Shown here in pieces: positions 44,603 to 56,789 of a stretch of 64,000 nucleotides of DNA. The notes beneath the pieces are model-generated. The model did not search any database, had not been told where the DNA came from, and saw only the letters and a program-made list of their open reading frames with translations. Position numbers and translations under genes: made by a program. The stretch is from Dryococelus australis (lineage: Eukaryota > Arthropoda > Insecta > Phasmatodea > Phasmatidae), in contig CM057009.1 of assembly GCA_029891345.1 (NCBI GenBank), positions 312,468,184 to 312,532,183 of the forward strand, read 5' to 3'. The number at the start of each line of letters is the position of its first letter. Positions within the stretch are counted from its first letter, which is position 1.

Positions 44603-46601
44603 TCATGTTCGAAACGTGGCTGATGTACGGGCGGATTGTAGGAAAGCTGTGAATTCACGGAATTTCCCTCTCTGCCAGCGAACCCCCTGCGGGAGAGGGC
44701 GAGAGGAAGCTGGTGGAGTTGTGTTTGTATCTGCAAGGGTTTCACATGGGTGTGTTGTTGTGAGAGGGCGGGAGGCAAGTGCCTGCGGGAGAGGGCGAGA
44801 GGAAGCTGGTGGAGTTGTGGCTGTATCTGCAAGGGTTTCACATGGGTGTGTTGTTGTGAGAGGGCGGGAGGCAAGTGCCTGCGGGAGAGGGCGAGAGGAA
44901 GCTGGTGGAGTTGTGTTTGTATCTGCAAGGGTTTCACATGGGTGTGTTGTTGTGAGAGGGCGGGAGGCAAGTGCCTGCGGGAGAGGGCGAGAGGAAGCTG
45001 GTGGAGTTGTGGCTGTATCTGCAAGGGTTTCACATGGGTGTGTTGTTGTGAGAGGGCGGGAGGCAAGTGCCTGCGGGAGAGGGCGAGAGGAAGCTGGTGG
45101 AGTTGTGGCTGTATCTGCAAGGGTTTCACATGGGTGTGTTGTTGTGAGAGGGCGGGAGGCAAGTGCCTGCGGGAGAGGGCGAGAGGAAGCTGGGGGAGTT
45201 GTGGCTGTATCTGCAAGGGTTTCACATGGGTGTGTTGTTGTGAGAGGGCGGGAGGCAAGTGCCTGCGGGAGAGGGCGAGAGGAAGCTGGTGGAGTTGTGT
45301 TTGTATCTGCAAGGGTTTCACATGGGTGTGTTGTTGTGAAAGGGCGGGAGGCAAGTGCCTGCGGGAGAGGGCGAGAGGAAGCTGGTGGAGTTGTGTTTGT
45401 ATCTGCAAGGGTTTCACATGGGTGTGTTGTTGTGAGAGGGCGGGAGGCAAGCGCCTGCGCATACGCAAGTTGTGGGTTTCGTGGTCTCGAGTTCGACGCC
45501 AGGTTCCTGGACGGCGCAGCAGCTGGCTGAGGTGTTGTTCTTTCTCTGGTTTGCGTTCTCTTCTGTACCAGTTCCAGGAATTTAGGACAGTCTTTGGAGA
45601 GGGCGGAATGTTCTCCATTGCAATTTACACATTTGGGTTGAACATTGGCAGAGGGAGGCGCCTGCGGGCGGTGAGCCGGCGCAGAGCGGGCAGACCTCTG
45701 GTATGAAAGAGAAATTTTGTGTTTCCCAAGGCGTGACACTTGCAGCATTGAGCCACATCTTGAGGTATTTTTTTGTAGGGCCTCGGATGAACTATTGCCA
45801 TATTAATTTCTGTCCGTGTGTGTAAATGGAGGGGGCAGATTTGAATCCTGCGAGGCTGTTACACAGAAGAAAGGTTGCGGCTCCAGAGCGAATTTCGTGG
45901 GGTCTGTGTTGCAGTTGATTTTTTTTTTTTACACCAAATTTGTCAATATGGTGGATCTTATAGCCACTGCCTTGAATGTCCTGTTCGATGACCTCCATGT
46001 CGGATGAGGAAGGAAGGTCGGAAACTACTTTCTGTGGCTGCTCGGAAGTAAGACAGAAAGTAAGGAAATGGATGTAGTTGGCTGAGAGCATTTGCCGAGC
46101 AGCATCGTTCTGATGAAAATTGGTTGTGTGGATATAATTCCATTGCGAGTTAGAAGGAGTGAGAACCCGTCCTTGCTGATGGCCGTGAGTTTTTGCAAAC
46201 AGCAAGTGATATCGTGTGCTGCCAGGAACTACAACGCGGAGTTCCCCCCTGGGTTGTTGTTCGGCTGGCAGACGGCTGGGAGTTGCCTGGAGGCTGGCCT
46301 GATGGGCCGGGGGTTGGCGGTACTGAGGCCTCGTCTATGAGCTCCTTCAAAAGGGCGAACCGATTCGAAGTCGGTATCTCCGTGTTGTTCGCCTCAGACG
46401 GCGAATGGCGGAGGCGTTTGTCCTCCTTGGGGCGAGGGGGGGCTGTCGTGTTTGTTGGTTTTCCCCTTTCGGTTTTGTTGTTGGAATTCCAAGTTCATGT
46501 GTTCTTGCTGTTGTGGGTTTGATGATTATGGGGGGGGGGGGGGCATCATTCTCTGTATGAATTGAGGCTGTGGTCAGTTTGCAGGGAATTGAATAAAGCA
46601 A
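44603..46601 (-). pseudogene. LINE B ORF1 (gag-like) with minisatellite, frameshifted
   Basis: The N-terminal part (46601-46350) is Pro/Thr/Arg-rich with a polyproline from a G run near 46531. In the frame from 46350 it continues Pro-rich. The PRE_C2HC-like region in the frame 46205-45792 shows PQKVVSDLPSSSDMEVIEQD and GYKIHHIDKF. A knuckle follows in the frame 45748-44603: CVNCNGEHSALSKDCPKFLE, then YAQALASRP, the 32-residue repeats and a short tail to 44603. It is equivalent to the ORF1 proteins of LINEs A and C. At least three frame breaks are seen. Confidence 0.8.
44687..45456 (-). repeat. 96-bp in-frame minisatellite in LINE B ORF1, eight copies
   Basis: The unit encodes 32 residues, with LASRPLTTTHPCETLAD and TPPASSRPLPQA as landmarks, on the minus strand. 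CTGCGGGAGAGGGCGAG recurs every 96 bp from 44687. Copies are almost identical; one site alternates between Asn and Ala (GTGTTTGTA or GTGGCTGTA). Because 96 is a multiple of three and stop-free, long frames open on both strands (44562-45530, 44750-45706, 44464-45618), but only 45748-44603 is in frame with the zinc knuckle. Confidence 0.95.
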
Positions 46602-46960
46602 TTCCCTGGATCCGTTTTTACTGCGTCGGCCAAGTGCGGGAACATTTTCTAAATTGCAGTGTCCCTTTCGGTGTTCTGTATCCGCACGAGTCCACCCGAG
46701 TCAGACATTCCCCGTCCGACTCCATGGCCCCCGTGGTCGGGAGGGGGGGGGGGGGGTTGGGGAGGGGAGCAGGGACCGACTGGAGCGATTCGCGATGTGG
46801 TGTATGCAATTGACGAGCAAGTGTTGTCAGAAATGTGCAGTAATAATTATCAATGGGATGCCTATCCCTGCCCGGTAGGTAATACAGTCTTGCAGACGTC
46901 GGCGGCAGTGATGCGACTCGTGGACGAGCTGTCAGGAGTGTAGTTGACTGATGATAGAGA

Positions 46961-48072
46961 AGACGCCATGCGTCACAGTATTTTGCTTTCTCGTGAAGAA
47001 CAATATTACTTGTCTAAAATGTTTTTTTTTTTTTTTTCAATTGTTTTGGGTCGTGTAGGTATATGCAATTGTATTTAAGAACATTGTTGATATTGTTTTG
47101 CTTTCTTGTGCGTGACATTTTCTTACACAAATTGTATTTTTATTTGAAAATTGCTGTATGTTTGTACTTGTTATGTTTTTACAGTTGGTTTATTCTTTTG
47201 CATACAGATAATTTTAATTACGTAATAAATTTTTATTTAGTAATTTAAGAAATGTATTTGCATCGTATTAAAATTTTTTTTCACACAGGTTGTGCTTGGA
47301 CTCGTATATTTGACAGTTTTATTTTTTATATTTATTGATTTTGTGTACAGAACGTATGCTGATTCATTACGTTTTCTTAAATTAAGAACATAACACATGA
47401 GATTTAGAAATTGAAATAAATAAATAAATGCATTTACTGTAAAACACTTGATGTAATGCGTTCGTTTCTACCTCACTTGGCTAGATTACTAGCAAGAGTG
47501 TATGTATTTAATCAACATAATAAAGTCATGACCTTAATCTAATGATTTTCTTTATAGTAGTTTATTTTATCTGTAATGAATAGAGTTAGTGTCAACTGGT
47601 TTTGTATAAAGTTTCTCTAGTACGCCTAGATTTTGTAAACCAGCAATATTAACAAAAAAAACGCAATTCAAGAATTGACGATTTTTTTATGTAGCGTGAG
47701 TTTTAGGTTAGATATTGATTATATTAAGAAAATTTGTTTCATTTTTATGTAGGCCTATTATGTATGCAGGAATTGCATGTCAGAACTAATTAGGGAAAAA
47801 GTTTACCCCGTGTTGAAAATTCGAGTTCAAACTTTCAAAGGTTACGAGAAAAGTCTTTGAATAAGTTTTTCTTTAAATAGAAATGTGTGAAAGATAGAAT
47901 AAAATGAAGCATACAGTAAGAAGCGTGATTCATTTCTGTACAGATCCTCAAAATTGCATACCATTTGAAAGTTTGGTTCGCCCACAGCGGCGAGTTTGCA
48001 TTTAGCCAACATAGCTCGTTATTTCCAACCACAATAAGACCCCCCCCCCCCTCTCACGACGAACCGTCGAGA
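46961..48072. other. No gene recognised
   Basis: AT-rich spacer with a T run near 47021-47036 and a C run near 48041-48050. No element ends or coding sequence found. Confidence 0.45.
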
Positions 48073-49014
48073 GACTTAGGCCAGGATTACGAAGACTTAA
48101 CCTTCACGTAACAAGTAACGAGCTACACGTTCATATAAACTGACTACACATTAACTAATGTGTTTCAAGGAAACCTATTACGACCATTTCACGTATCGTT
48201 CACGTGATGGGAAAGCTTGTGAACATATAGCTTTTACGCGATACGGGATACGTAACTCTGCACCACGTGATCTCGCTGGCCAATCACAAAACGGACGATG
48301 TTGTGTTACTTTTTTTTTGCTTTTCATGTTGTCTTATCTTTGCTTTTTATGAGTTTGTTATTGCTATCGCGATGTTGTCTGCTCACGTTTTTAATTCATC
48401 TACTACGTATATAATTTTCTCCCGGAAATGAGGATAAAGGAGCAATAGAATTTAGGCTAGAATTATTTTTTAATTCGTAAATATTTAGGGAGCTTTATAT
48501 TACCACAGTCCATTAATTATGATTCTCAGAGATGTAAAAATGCGTGCATGAAATCCAGAATGTTTACCATTGGGTTTAGAATTTTTAGTACGCCTACTTT
48601 ATTAAACACAATTTAATTTTCTCAGCATACCAGAGTTTATTACATACGATTTATATGCACGAAAATACGTCTTCATGTCCCAGGCACATTTCGCTCTGTA
48701 GGTTGTGGCTACCTCCTAGGCCGTGTCTCAATTGTTTTCAACGACTGTATAAATCACGAGCGACATACATTCGCAACCTGTTCTTGCCACATCAAAAATA
48801 AAACGCTTATACGACTGTATAACTTGAATTTTCAGAGTTTTCAACCTGAAAAGAAACACAACGAATATCCGGCATTTTTATTCGGCGCAGACTGGTTACT
48901 GATTACGTGAAGCATTATAATACACACACCACCCAAAAACAACATGTTTTACGTACACGTGAATGTATAGCGTGACGCGTGTTTCGTGTAACGTGAAGTC
49001 TTAGGACCTGACGT
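48073..49014. mobile_element. Possible MITE with CAGG...CCTG inverted ends
   Basis: The left end (CAGGATTACGAAGACTTAAC, CTTCACGTAAC, ACACGTTCATAT) resembles the reverse complement of the right end (CAGGTCCTAAGACTTCACGT, TACACG, ATACATTCACGTG). No clear target duplication and no coding capacity. The part from 48195 onward is duplicated at 61005. Confidence 0.4.
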
Positions 49015-50196
49015 CACGAATTCCACTAGAAATAGGCCACGCCTCCATCGGCCAACCTCCCTTGTCTTGGGTGGTCATCATGTAATGGCTCATAAGTATA
49101 GTCGATAGTTACTAATCGATTATTTGTTTTCGCTGCATATCCATAACTACACCCCATGCGCTTACCACATTACTTAACAGTTTGGCCGCATCATGTTCCA
49201 GTTAGAACTCGTGCAACATAACGGCGAATAAATAAACCACTGTAATATGTTATAAGAAATCTGCCGCTCAGCTCTCTTGGCTGAAGTTAGCTTAAAAATG
49301 GGACCTATGGATCCAGCCAATTGGAAGCCAGGATTCGTATTTTGAGCCAGTGGGAAGCTATATATTACCTAACATCCCCTACGTACCAATTCCCACGTCC
49401 TGACTATTAAAAAAAAAATAGAACACTCGGTCTCAGGACGAATAAATAAAATTTAGATAGTAATAAACATAACAACATATGAGACCACAAAAATAAATAA
49501 AATTATTAGAACAAAAATAACTATCAAATACCCTATCTTTAAACATACTTTAATTGCCACGGTATATCCTAAATAAATATCCCTACAAAAAAAAAAAAAA
49601 ATAACAATAAAAAAATTATAAAAATTTCAATTAAGTACAGGTGCAAATTACATGGAAAATAACATAGGTGATATGTGTAGAAAGAAACGTTTACATGGTG
49701 AAAAATCATAGCACGTTGCATGGAAATGACAAATATTAACATAAAGTATGTAAGTTAGTTAAGCAAACAATGTACATTTTGCGTGTGTTTTCATTACACT
49801 CTACCATTGGAAGCTAGATCCAATCGTATATCACCAATTGAAACAACTTACAATTACACGAGTAGGCATTTTAGGACTGAAAAGACACTCGAGAAAACGG
49901 GATTGCGTAAAGAATGTAGCTGCATGCTTCTCTATTAAGAAAAAAAAAAAAGAACAACATTGGATGATTCAATTTATAGAATTTTTAAATTGATACGACT
50001 TCATCAACATATTTTAATAATGATGCAAAGCGGAGTTGCTCCTCAGTCACTACGATGTGTCCTGTTCATAAGCAACGTCGTAGTTCCGAAATCCGATCCT
50101 TTAACGATGTGGTCATTCATGTTTAAATAATATTTACTAAGCCCCCTCCTCTCCTATGTGCGTTCATCTAAACACTTAAACAATATCAGCCCAACC

Positions 50197-50266
<70 letters not shown>

Positions 50267-51145
50267 CCCAGTCGCGGTGCGAAATGAAGGAATAAATACA
50301 AACATGGAACATTTTTTTTTAAAGAGTTATATTTTTATGATGAAAACAATTTATGGATTTAAAAATGTAATGAACAGAATGAAATGATCATGAATGAACA
50401 CAAATCCACACCACTTGCTTTTTGAATTTACCGACCCGAGAAATTTTTTTTCATTGAAAACGGTGTAACCTCATTGTCACTAGCATAGGGAATAATATTT
50501 TTTTTTAGGGAAACGTAACCAACAGCTAATAGAAACTTAAACAGTATGGCTTTATGTGTCATGGCGCCTAAGTAGGAATGAAGGTTATGTTTGCAAAACC
50601 ACAATATCGGCACTGCTTTCTTCGAACTGTCAAAATCTGGCCTCCACACCTGATCCGGATGTCTATATAATTGTTGTAGTATTTTAATTATAGACTGCAA
50701 ATTACGGTATGTTGACAATGTATCCCATTTACGTATGTGTTAGAATGACGATAGCCTTACTAACATTACGTATCATTTACACGAGGAAATGAAGTAAAAA
50801 CATTAAACAGAAACAAATGTTCCGAAGTTATATCCACTTTTAAATACTGCACCCTAAATCCGTCTCTGCGAGTTGTGTATCCCTAAAATTAAAGCCAAAA
50901 AACTGATGTTCTTCACGTTTTAAAAATATTTTCTATAATCTTACAATAAATACAAACGTAAAGAATGCAGAAATGATGATGATTCACGAGGAGTTGCCGC
51001 CATTCACAGTGCTTCTTGCTGAAGTAATTTGGAGACAAAATTGTCATGAGAATGTGGGTCCTATTCCCAATATTTACAGAGAAGGTACTTCGTAAAAAAG
51101 TAAAGGTGACGAAAGAAGAATAACACTTGTCCATTTAACTACTCT
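48195..51145. repeat. Duplicated segment, copy 1 (~2.95 kb)
   Basis: Nearly identical, in the same orientation, to 61005-64000 (roughly 96-97 percent by eye), including a (TA)n tract and several short indels. It starts at TATCGTTCACGTGATGGG and continues at least to CTTGTCCATTTAACTACTCT, where the second copy meets the window edge. No recognisable gene; the minus-strand frame at 50913-51134 occurs in both copies but has no domain. Confidence 0.95.
50203..50265. repeat. (TA)n microsatellite
   Basis: About 31 TA units. The counterpart in the second copy of the duplication (63030-63128) is longer. The Tyr-Ile frame across it is an artefact. Confidence 0.97.
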
Positions 51146-51830
51146 TCTGCAACAACAGACTCTATTGTTTACAATTGAGCATCAAAATTGAGTATAACAA
51201 GTTTACAAAACATGTCTCTGTCTACCTCCATACACTTGGCGGCACGCCTGTGAACCACACGCATCGCTCTGTGTGGCTGCACACGACTGTCTCTGCAGCG
51301 ACATGCACGGCACACGCAAGTAGCTCCTCACGTGTTTGTGCTGTCCTTTGGTACGCAATACCTTCCATCCATCCCCACACGCAATAATATAGCGGAGCTG
51401 TTCAATGAATTGCATTTCCAATTCTTCGTAACGGTCTGTAAATATTGGGAATAGGACCCTCATTCACATGGCAGTTTTTGCTCCAAATGACTTTGCAGAT
51501 ACGTGCGAAATTCGCGTTATTTTTCGATGACACGATAGACTCCAAAATCTTACAAACAAGTGGCCACAGTTCGTGGTTTCGTAGGCCGCTGCACTGTAAT
51601 CATAACGTCACGTGCCTGCTTGATCTCTTTAAAAGCGATTGGCCACTCCACCGCTGAACTTGTATTATTGGCTCAAGAGTTCTCCATGGCGTGTCACACA
51701 ACTTTTTGGCCAATGGATGAAGTTGGTCAAACGCACAGTAATTTGGAGTTCAGTCTGTCGTTAAGTAATAACGCGAATTTTGTAGGTCTCTAGGAATAAG
51801 CGATGTTAGTAGCTGTAACTCCTCGTGAAT
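50975..51830. repeat. Inverted repeat pair
   Basis: GGGTCCTATTCCCAATATTTACAG at about 51055-51078 is repeated exactly in inverse at about 51438-51461, with weaker similarity on both sides (AGTAATTTGGAG against AGTCATTTGGAG). GATTCACGAGGAGTT at about 50978 is inverted at about 51814-51828. The right arm contains some 300 bp not present in the left. A 3' part of a decayed element in two orientations would explain this. Confidence 0.5.
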
Positions 51831-53379
51831 CCTTTTTAAATAATATATGTAAGTTCATGTTTTCTAATCATTTACACATAATTTCATAATCGAAATGGTA
51901 TCACAATATTACTTCGTCTCATATTGCTAACAACTTTAAAGTGACTCAATCAATTATATTTTTTTAAGAGTACTTAATTTTCCCAGTTAGGCGAAATCAG
52001 AGACTACAATTTCGATAGGCATACTAGCCTGCAAATTTCAAGAACTGTAAAAACCACGACATATGAGTGATTCACACTTTTTCATATTTTTACTTGTTCA
52101 CATTTTCTTTATCTTTTCAAATTCAAATTTCACTCTGCTGAACTTTCATTTCGTACCACTGTTCATAAAATATTATTTCCCGCATATATATTACCTTTAT
52201 AGAAATAAGGGAAAATATACAAAAAATACTTTTATTCTAGCTTAGCGTACATATCTCTGTATTAGATAAATAATATCCTGATTAATATTTCTCGCCAACT
52301 TCTTAGAACGTCTCGTAGGGAGTGCCTTAGTGACCGCGGTAACCATTCCGTCATTGCGATGGTCTACAAACGCTGGATATTTAAAGCAAGAACAATTATA
52401 TTATCACTTATTTCCGTCAGGAGTCGAATTAAACTTGTACAAATATTTTCAGTGTTATAGTTAGAGCACAATGTTTCTAAACATCAGGCTGCTTATTCAT
52501 TAGAGTAAAATACTAATAAAACTAAAATTATTGTATTTATTTACTTCATAATAATCACTGGTCACGTTTATTTAAAAGCATCCGACGTAAATGGAGAAAC
52601 AATAGGTTTGTGTGGAACATCGCATGTAACTCAGAACGGGGAGAAAGGGTTTGAACTTAGGCCACTCTTCCTCGAAGCACAAGTTGTATGGTCGCTTTAC
52701 GCACGACTGCTCGCCGCGTAAGGTTGCCTGACACATCAGCACATTTCGCCTCAGAAATTTTGCATTTTCATGATTTAGCTTCGTGCTGTTTTCGTACAAA
52801 GGTTTCATGTGCACCATATTACTATACTGTTTCATTATTGATCGGAATAATAGAGGGATGAACTTCCAGTAAGCCCCTAGTATTCTTATTGGTTACAAAT
52901 AAGCCGTGACCAGGCATTCACGCTGTAGGCCAGTACCTGTGATGCGCAGTAGCCAGTAGCAGTCGTACAATAGCTTGTCGCTACAGTAACATGGTACCAC
53001 CCCGAAAAAAAAAAAACTCGCATTTGTATCCAGTATACTGAAAATGTATTCACAGATTCTCAAAAAAGCTGTTGAACCCAAAGGACAACTATACATATGT
53101 ATATAGCATAAAAGTATGCAGAGTACATACTCATACATTTCTGCTACAGATGTTTAATTCCAATGATAACCCACACATACATTAATTATGTTTCGAAACT
53201 AAGAATATTTTTAACCAACACATAAATAAATTATGATTCAAAATTAGTAATGTTTTCCATAGAGAGCTGGTTAATAATTTAAAAAGACAAAATAATTAGA
53301 GAATGATAATTTAATTTAATTTCTAGCTTACTATCAAATATGACAAACTTGAAGGATAATCCAGAATTGTATAAAATAT
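51146..53379. other. No gene recognised
   Basis: Includes GC-richer sequence at 51190-51380 with short open frames on both strands, and a run of 11 A near 53007-53017. No domains seen in frames up to 87 codons. Confidence 0.4.
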
Positions 53380-55960
53380 TCAGATAAGTTACTTACAGAT
53401 TCTATTCAGTGTATAGAATGAGAGAGTGATGATAATTATTGATATATTCGCACCAGAAAGGTTGAAATCTTAAAATTACTGACATATATAACTTATAAAT
53501 TTCCAAGAATTGTCTGATCTATTACTCTCAAATCTGCCTACTAGCACGATATATACATAGAAATACATACAAAGTTACTATGCTGTGATTTTACTAATTG
53601 TATAAAACTAAAAGTTTTGAAATCTGAGTTTGTATCACATTTCTATTTGCTTTTTTTATTTTACTGATTGATTCATGACAAGACAGTTGTTCTTGATGTA
53701 TAACTCCACATATTTATATAGTTGAGATGTAAAGCAAAAATTAAATGTTATTCCTGCCAGATGTGTTTAGTTCTTCAGAATATATATAATTAATATGGAA
53801 CGGTCAATCATTTACACATATATTTTCGAACGCCCTGTTGTACGCTATGAATAACGTGTTATTTTTACTTCCCAGCCAGGGCACAGAGTGATCTAGCCCA
53901 AGTTATCTATCTTGTTAATCCTAGCAGATTCGCTAAAAAAAAAACATGTTATTTAATGCATTTCAGATATTTACATCATATTTGGATGCTGTGATTACTC
54001 CATAACATCAGTCAGTTGAAATCAGTGGATTACAACACAAATGTATACAATATGCCCAGAATCTACTTATAGTGTCATTCCCAAGTTGTTGAACTCTGAA
54101 GTTACTTGCAATTGTAAATAGTCTTGCTATAATTTAGTAATGGATTCGTGTCAGTCTGGTAATCTATGTTAAATTTAAAATGTTTAGTACGCTCCTGGCA
54201 GGTGTGTTTAACTTATAAGACTTACTTACCGATATACAAAATATGCAGAATACCTACTACTGATGTCTTCCTTCCAGAGAGGTTGATCTTTGTTTAACCA
54301 CTAATATCTATAGTAAGGTGGAAATTCACTTTTAGATACCCATACAATCTTTAGTACTTGATTAATACCTTCATTAACATAAATATATAGTACAATAGAA
54401 TGGCGAGAATATATGAATAGCTTCTTGCAAGATATGTGGAAGTCTAAGGATAATTTACAAATGTAGAAGTATAACATGTAATTAGTAGAGACCACAAAAA
54501 TCGCAAGTTCAATGACCTGCAGACTAGACTCATCAATCCGATGTGCAAATATGCAGATATCAACTGCACGTTGGTTGTCTGCTTTTACAGTGGAAGTTAA
54601 ATATTAGATATCATTCTCAAGGAGGTGTCAAACACTGTGTGGACAAATGGCTAATTTTATATAAGCATACATGTTTTGAAATCGAGCTTGTTCCAAAATT
54701 CAAAAAAAATGCCAATTCTTCACTTCTCTAATAATTAGTGATACACCCACTAGTGGTAAACTGTATAACTAAAAGAAATACTTATAGATTCCTGCCAAAT
54801 TTGTTGAACTTGAAGGACAATCACCATATCAATGATTTACCAAGCAAATTTTCTTACGCATTTCCGAGATAATTGTGAAAATCTAGTGTTTATCGAGGAA
54901 TATAAATAATTACTGTACATCGAAAATATATGCAGAGTGTCTCTTCAGATTATTTGTAATTTAAAGATTGCTTACTAATGAAGACAGGAAGACAGAATTA
55001 AACTTATACATAAGTGTAGGGCATGTTTACTAAATAAATGTTTAACTTTTAAAGTATAGGTTCAAAAATATGTAAATAATAGAATGCAGAGAATTTACCA
55101 TCCAGTTCCTGTCAGACATGTTTAACTCACGAGGACAACTAACAATTATATAATACCACAAAAATTAACTAATAGATACATGCCAGGCTTGGTGAATTTG
55201 GTTATACAAATGTATATAATATCTTATTTTGTGATAGATTTGTGTCAGTCTGTCATAATATAAGTAACGTTTTAAAATATTTAGTACTCTGCTACCAGGT
55301 ATGTTGATCTAATTAATTATGATTATAAATATACAAAATAAGCAGAGTAGCTACTTATATATTCCTGCCAGACAGGTTGATCTTTGTTTAACCAATAATA
55401 TGCATAGTATAGGGACAACCCACCATATGATACCCATACAATCTTTAGTACAGGATGCACACCTTCATTAATATAGATATATAGTATAATAGTCTGGCAG
55501 GAATATTACCATAGATTTTTGCAAATTATGTAGAAGTCTGAGGATAATGCACAAATGTTGAAAGTATAAAGTGCATTAGTGATACATTCCCTACAGGTAT
55601 AGGAGTATAACTAGACAAATTGCTTATAGATTCCTGCCAAACAATTTGAATTTTATGGATAATCAATATATCTATAATTTATTACAAGAATTTGTTTAAC
55701 AATTTTCGAAATAACTGTTTAAATCTACAAGTGTATATTGAGTAATATATATAATTACGGTTTGCCAAAACTATACTCATAGATTCTTGACAGAAATGTT
55801 TTAAGGTTAGATTACAAACGGAAATAGAAAGACAGAAATTAGTTCATTGACTACTGTAGGGCATGTTTACTCCTCAGTATGATTCACAAATATATATTGT
55901 ATGCTATACATTTATAGATTCCTGCTAGACATGTGATACTCCAATAATATCTAACCAAAT
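53380..55960. repeat. AT-rich satellite-like region with ~1.09-kb higher-order repeat
   Basis: A degenerate monomer around TAGATTCCTGCCAGACATGT, TGAACT, GAGGACAAT, ATATATAATATGCAGAGTA and CTTAT recurs many times. Above it is a longer period. GTGTCAGTCTG at 54148 and 55242, and GGTTGATCTTTGTTTAACCA at 54281 and 55375, are each 1094 bp apart. Further on the offset falls to about 840 (GGGCATGTTTACT at 55019 and 55859), so the second unit has lost about 250 bp. Confidence 0.75.
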
Positions 55961-56169
55961 GTGTTTATTCTGATAGTGTGACTGATGTGTTGGTTTCTGA
56001 GGATAACTAAAACTGTATACATTAAGTACAGATTTTTTGGATAAATTCTCAACCTGTTTCTTGTACTTTAAATTTAACTCAATAATTATAGATGTTATAA
56101 TAGTAAGCAGAGAATTCCACATAAATTTTCGATAAGTATGATGGATTCCAATAACTATTATACAATGTA

Positions 56170-56490
56170 TTCTACTCTTTGACTCTTATGTCATTAAATA
56201 AATGTTTGTTTTTAAGGTCATTCAAGGCCATGGGGCCAAGGTCGAGGTTGTCTGCATCAAATATGTTGGTAGTAGTCTGTAAAGTGTGCTTGCTGCTGAT
56301 ATTAATGTATTTTTTCATATGGTTTTAGTTTTCAAGTTCATACAAGATCATGTGGTCAAGGTAAAGGAAGTCTGAATCTAATATGGTGTAGTAGTGTGTA
56401 ATGTATTATGCTTGTTGATGTGTATGCATTTTTCTCTAGTTATTGTTTTCAAGGTCATTCAAGGTAATGAGCTCAAGGTACTCTGCATCC
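56170..56490. repeat. ~118-bp minisatellite, inverted (locus 3)
   Basis: About three units in the opposite orientation to loci 1 and 2: TTTTTAAGGTCATTCAAGGC, CAAGGTCGAGGTTGTCTGCA, TCAAATATG, GTAGTAGT. Units start near 56207, 56327 and 56445. Confidence 0.75.
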
Positions 56491-56690
56491 AAATGGTGGT
56501 GAGGAGAGAATGCAGCACTGCGATTTAATTAGCATGTGTTTTGTAATTAAACATGTTAAAAACTTTGGGGACATAATTAGGGATAAAATATTTAATCAGT
56601 CAGCTCATTGAGGAAAAGCTAAAGAAGTAGAGAGAGGTGTGTTCGCTGTGAGAACAGCAGGCGGAGTGATGTGCGCGATGCTAGCGCCAG

Positions 56691-56760
56691 GTAGTTTTGT
56701 TAAACTGACTGGATTTTGTCCCGGACCGATCGGAGAATTTCGGCCGGGTTTACGGGTTTA
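56691..56760 (-). other. Conserved LINE 3' UTR block (LINE C)
   Basis: On the + strand GGTAGTTTTGTTAAACTGAC, TGGATTTTGTCCCGGACCGA, TCGGAGAATTTCGGCCGG. CCGATCGG is self-complementary and may form the loop-closing part of a hairpin. Confidence 0.6.
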
Positions 56761-56789
56761 GGAGATGTTAGTTATTATGTGGGAAGCAT

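Larger units (their letters stand above)
43791..46960 (-). mobile_element. Jockey-type LINE B with ORF1 only
   Basis: The minus strand carries an ORF1 related to LINEs A and C (46601-44603) with a PRE_C2HC-like part, one clear zinc knuckle and a 96-bp in-frame minisatellite. Then comes about 0.7 kb without reverse transcriptase or endonuclease, and the shared 3' block at 43812-43880. So ORF2 is absent or deleted. Ends are approximate; no poly-A tail was found. Confidence 0.7.

Noticed and set aside
44464..45618. 384-codon minus-strand frame with HTHVKPLQIQ repeats
   Set aside because: A second open frame of the same array, not in phase with the knuckle sequence.
44562..45706. Two + strand frames of more than 300 codons
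   Set aside because: They run across the 96-bp array, whose unit is a multiple of three and stop-free in several frames. Only the minus-strand frame 45748-44603 is in phase with the zinc knuckle.
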